Positions 62,001 through 64,000 of a stretch of 64,000 bases of DNA are shown in pieces (positions within the stretch are counted from its first letter, which is position 1; each line of letters opens with the position of its first letter). The notes under the pieces were generated by a model. That model was not told where the DNA came from. It saw only the letters and a program-made list of their open reading frames with translations, and ran no database searches. The stretch covers positions 1-64,000 of the forward strand of contig JH152821.1 in the NCBI GenBank assembly GCA_000226015.1, read 5' to 3'. The position numbers and the translations under genes are program-made. Source of the stretch: Mnemiopsis leidyi. Its lineage: Eukaryota > Ctenophora > Tentaculata > Lobata > Bolinopsidae.

Positions 62001-63989
62001 CCCAGCAACTAGGTATTTTTTGACGAATCACATTCACGCAATATTTTGAAATCCAACCATGATAAAAGTAGAGCTTTAAACAACTTAAACTTTTTTAATT
62101 TAATTTTTCTCAACCTTGGTTGAGGAGACAGAGAAATAGATTACAACAAACCTTGCTGGCACATTGCCATACTCGTTCCTGACAGACAAACTGAAACCTG
62201 CGCTCCTCAAACACGTCAAACCACTTACCAGTGTTCTTGTTCATACCTACTCTGTCTTGCCCTGGTCAGAAAAAATAAAGTTCGATATTAATCTTAATTT
62301 TGACTGTAGAGATCTGTCCGAAACTTGCACATTTCTCTCGATGAATGGATGAATCATGGTTTAGGATTGCCCAGTGCACACCTATTTTATCCATAGGTAT
62401 CTTATTATTAAAATGTATTTCACTTTTAAAACAATAAACCAGATTAAAGAAATCTCCTATACCTCCTCGTCTAGGGTACCGGTTGTCCGGTTGGTCTGTC
62501 CCCCAGTTAAACCAGGTTACTTGTTCTCCTGCTGTGTCTCTGAACACTTCTTCTACCTCAATGTCTTCAACGTCTATCCAGATCTGGTGATATTTGCGCT
62601 CACAACGGGTACCAACGTGTTTTTATACTTGTTCCTTGAAATCGAAGGCGAGGATTCGTCTTTTGAATTGCTTACATTGTCTGTTTTTGATCTTTTTAAA
62701 TTAAATTTGAAATATGTAGATTCAAGTTTTTTAATCAGTGATTTCAATTTCTAAGTTGGTCATGGTTCAAGTTAATTGTCTAAATCTACTCCGAACATAC
62801 CCAATTTTCCTTGTTAGATGGGTTGCTCTTGACGGAGAGGGGTAGAGGGTAGTGTTCCTCCGCAAACGTTTTCAGAGCCATATTCTCCGCCAGACCCCGC
62901 GGCCGGGCCAACGTTTGTCCTTCCTCTAAACAAGAAGCCCGGGCATCCTCGAAGGATTTGTACTGGAGATTGTAAGTGTAGACGATACGCTGCTCGTATT
63001 CTCCCATCACGCATGGGTCCTCGTTGAAAGTCAGTTCTGGCGGTGCAATGTGTTTGTTTGTTTTTCAAATTTTCTCAAGTTCGGTTTGTCGAACAACCAA
63101 ATTGCTATAAATCTTTATGACATAAACATGTGACCAAAAAAGTATTTTGTAATGGGTCAGAAATCGTTTAAATCAAGTGGTAGCGTTGCTCGGTATTGAA
63201 TGGCCGTACCTAACTGCATATACCTAACTGCATATATTGTTCAATTGCTGCCACACGATACTTAAAATTTGGGAACCTTCCCCAAAATACCTCACTCTAT
63301 AGATGGATAAAATCACGAATGCATTTTTGCCATTTCAATGACGCAATTTCTTTTAAATAAAGTTCGAAAACCGATTCAAGAAGTAAAATGCAAAACATTT
63401 GTTTGATACAAATCTATTGGGATCAACATGATATTATGAAGTCTACATCACTGATCAACATGTATAATGTGAATTTATGACAAATTTAATCGCAGCAAGT
63501 TTTAAACAGCAATTTAAAAGCCTGCTTACTCTCATTTATCCCATAAATTGCAGTCTTATTTTATTTTTCTTGGCGCCAAATATACTTGAAAAAGCTTTAT
63601 TTTAGATTTCAGCAACTCAAAATCAGCTGGAAATATGGCTTATCTACCCTGTCTACCTTAGTCGATAATCTTTCGTTCGTGATTTTACTTCGTCTTTTAG
63701 TCGATATAAAACCGCTTAAACACAAAATATAATGCATATTTTTGCTTTGAAATGTGCTTATACTGTCACGCATTACAAAATCAACGAATCACGTGACCCA
63801 GAATAAAACTCCACACAGTCAAACAGACACATATTTCACTTCCACGTCTCCAACAGGTCACTCAGCGGGAGGGTTCCTTACCCTTACTCTGGGAACACTC
63901 CCACTTATCCTCCTCGCAGACGAACATGTACTTATCTTTTGGGCTCTTCCACTCCCAGCTTCCATCCACCTTACTCACTGCCAGCATTC
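59070..63989 (-). CDS. multi-domain C-type lectin / Ig protein, 3' part, partial
   Basis: Eight exons in transcript order, all in phase: 63989-63882, 63036-62801, 62583-62463, 62261-62152, 61820-61688, 61421-61230, 60518-60371, 59293-59070. The first exon is the end of one C-type lectin domain (GSWEWKSPKDKYMFVCEE). The next three form a whole domain: CVMGEYEQ..SFEDARASCLEEGQTLARP, IWIDVEDI, WFNWGTDQPDN, WFDVFEERRFQFVCQE. Its QPD triplet is the galactose-type Ca2+-site motif in this family, but the inner disulfide pair seems to be missing. Exons 61820-61230 form an Ig-like domain (NLGSKVTFTSSF, RWSMGGKIV, DGGVVSCILF) without the first canonical Cys. The last two form another lectin domain (ATTICMAMGGSVAVPEDE, VWLGIKRSESGDYV, YSNWGAGEP, HATVCERG). 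The phase-1 end at 59070 means at least one more 3' exon, not found. The 5' part lies beyond the window. Likely extracellular or surface carbohydrate-binding protein. Confidence 0.85.
59382..59445. repeat. perfect 31-bp inverted repeat with 2-base loop
   Basis: Arms 59382-59412 and 59415-59445 are exact reverse complements (arm includes ggtggttgcgacacgttta); the loop is ac. It lies in the lectin intron between 59294 and 60370, right beside the element at 59446-59650. Confidence 0.95.
59446..59650. mobile_element. MITE-like element with cggaattccg-type inverted ends
   Basis: The ends are inverted: ataaatttaggttccctcac and cggaattccgac on the left, tcggaattccgtgcgtg and taccataaattt on the right. 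Internal copies of gtcggaat and attccgac face each other. No coding capacity. Length is about 200 bases and the borders are approximate. Confidence 0.55.
60166..60366. repeat. tatac microsatellite abutting a lectin exon donor
   Basis: Runs of tatactatactatata of varying phase, ending about four bases before the donor of the lectin exon at 60371-60518. Confidence 0.95.
60714..61060 (+). mobile_element. tRNA-derived SINE, full-length looking
   Basis: Head with A box (TGGTGTAGTGGTT), anticodon-arm-like CAGCTCCCACGCAGGAG and B box (GGGGGTTCAAATCCC) of a tRNA-Gly-like promoter. A body of about 270 bases ends in an A-rich tail (gagataaaaaaaatt). It has no clear target duplication. The head is similar to the SINE at 41593 but the body differs, so it is a second family sharing a tRNA-derived promoter. 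It lies in a lectin intron, opposite to that gene. Confidence 0.82.
63037..63881. other. lectin gene intron, nothing recognised
   Basis: AT-rich intron between the first two lectin exons visible in the window. A short duplication of taactgcatatacc is at about 63210-63235. Confidence 0.5.
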
Positions 63990-64000
63990 CTGCAACATTT

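Noticed and set aside
1-64000. CRISPR array, bacterial operon or prophage
   Set aside because: Tandem arrays here have no unique spacers, and the gene structure is clearly that of an animal.

Overview
This is a window of an intron-rich, AT-rich invertebrate animal genome. Coding signal lies in short exons with GT..AG borders, introns reach about 14 kb, and there are tRNA-derived SINEs, non-LTR LINEs, a hAT-type element, a Penelope-like element and many minisatellites. Nothing in the sequence fixes the phylum. The mix fits a cnidarian, ctenophore or other marine invertebrate, and no closer claim is made. Four short N runs all fall inside repeats.

Layout. 1-1886: 3' end of a LINE that runs straight into a 14-bp minisatellite. 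4745-35449 (minus): a 15-exon gene, assembled here by matching splice phases, for a secreted or GPI-anchored LRR plus two-Ig cell-surface protein of 513 aa. One of its introns holds a complete 8-exon MATH-BTB gene on the opposite strand (8120-11058). Its 14-kb intron holds two weak candidate exons on the minus strand. 36.9-41 kb: a mobile-element cluster with an inverted-repeat MITE, GC-rich hairpins, a Penelope-like GIY-YIG fragment between inverted arms, a hAT-type element with a perfect 8-bp target duplication, and a LINE tail. 41297-44200 (plus): a six-exon gene for an unrecognised protein with a disordered N-terminal half and two membrane helices, carrying a SINE in intron 1. 45932-47899 and 49656-51599 (plus): tandem, intronless TRPC-like channel genes with a shortened N-terminus and patches of near-identity that suggest gene conversion. 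53-54.5 kb: four tandem arrays. 59070-63989 (minus): the 3' part of a multi-domain C-type lectin/Ig gene that runs off the right edge.

There is no operon-like logic. Three of the units (LRR-Ig, C-type lectin/Ig, two-helix protein) look like cell-surface or membrane proteins, the TRPC pair are cation channels, and the MATH-BTB protein is a likely Cullin-3 substrate adaptor. The most unusual pattern is that many tandem arrays sit directly against splice junctions, and in two cases the repeat unit contains the splice site itself, so the true donor or acceptor is present in several copies. Gene models rest on reading-frame and phase consistency, not on transcripts or database searches.
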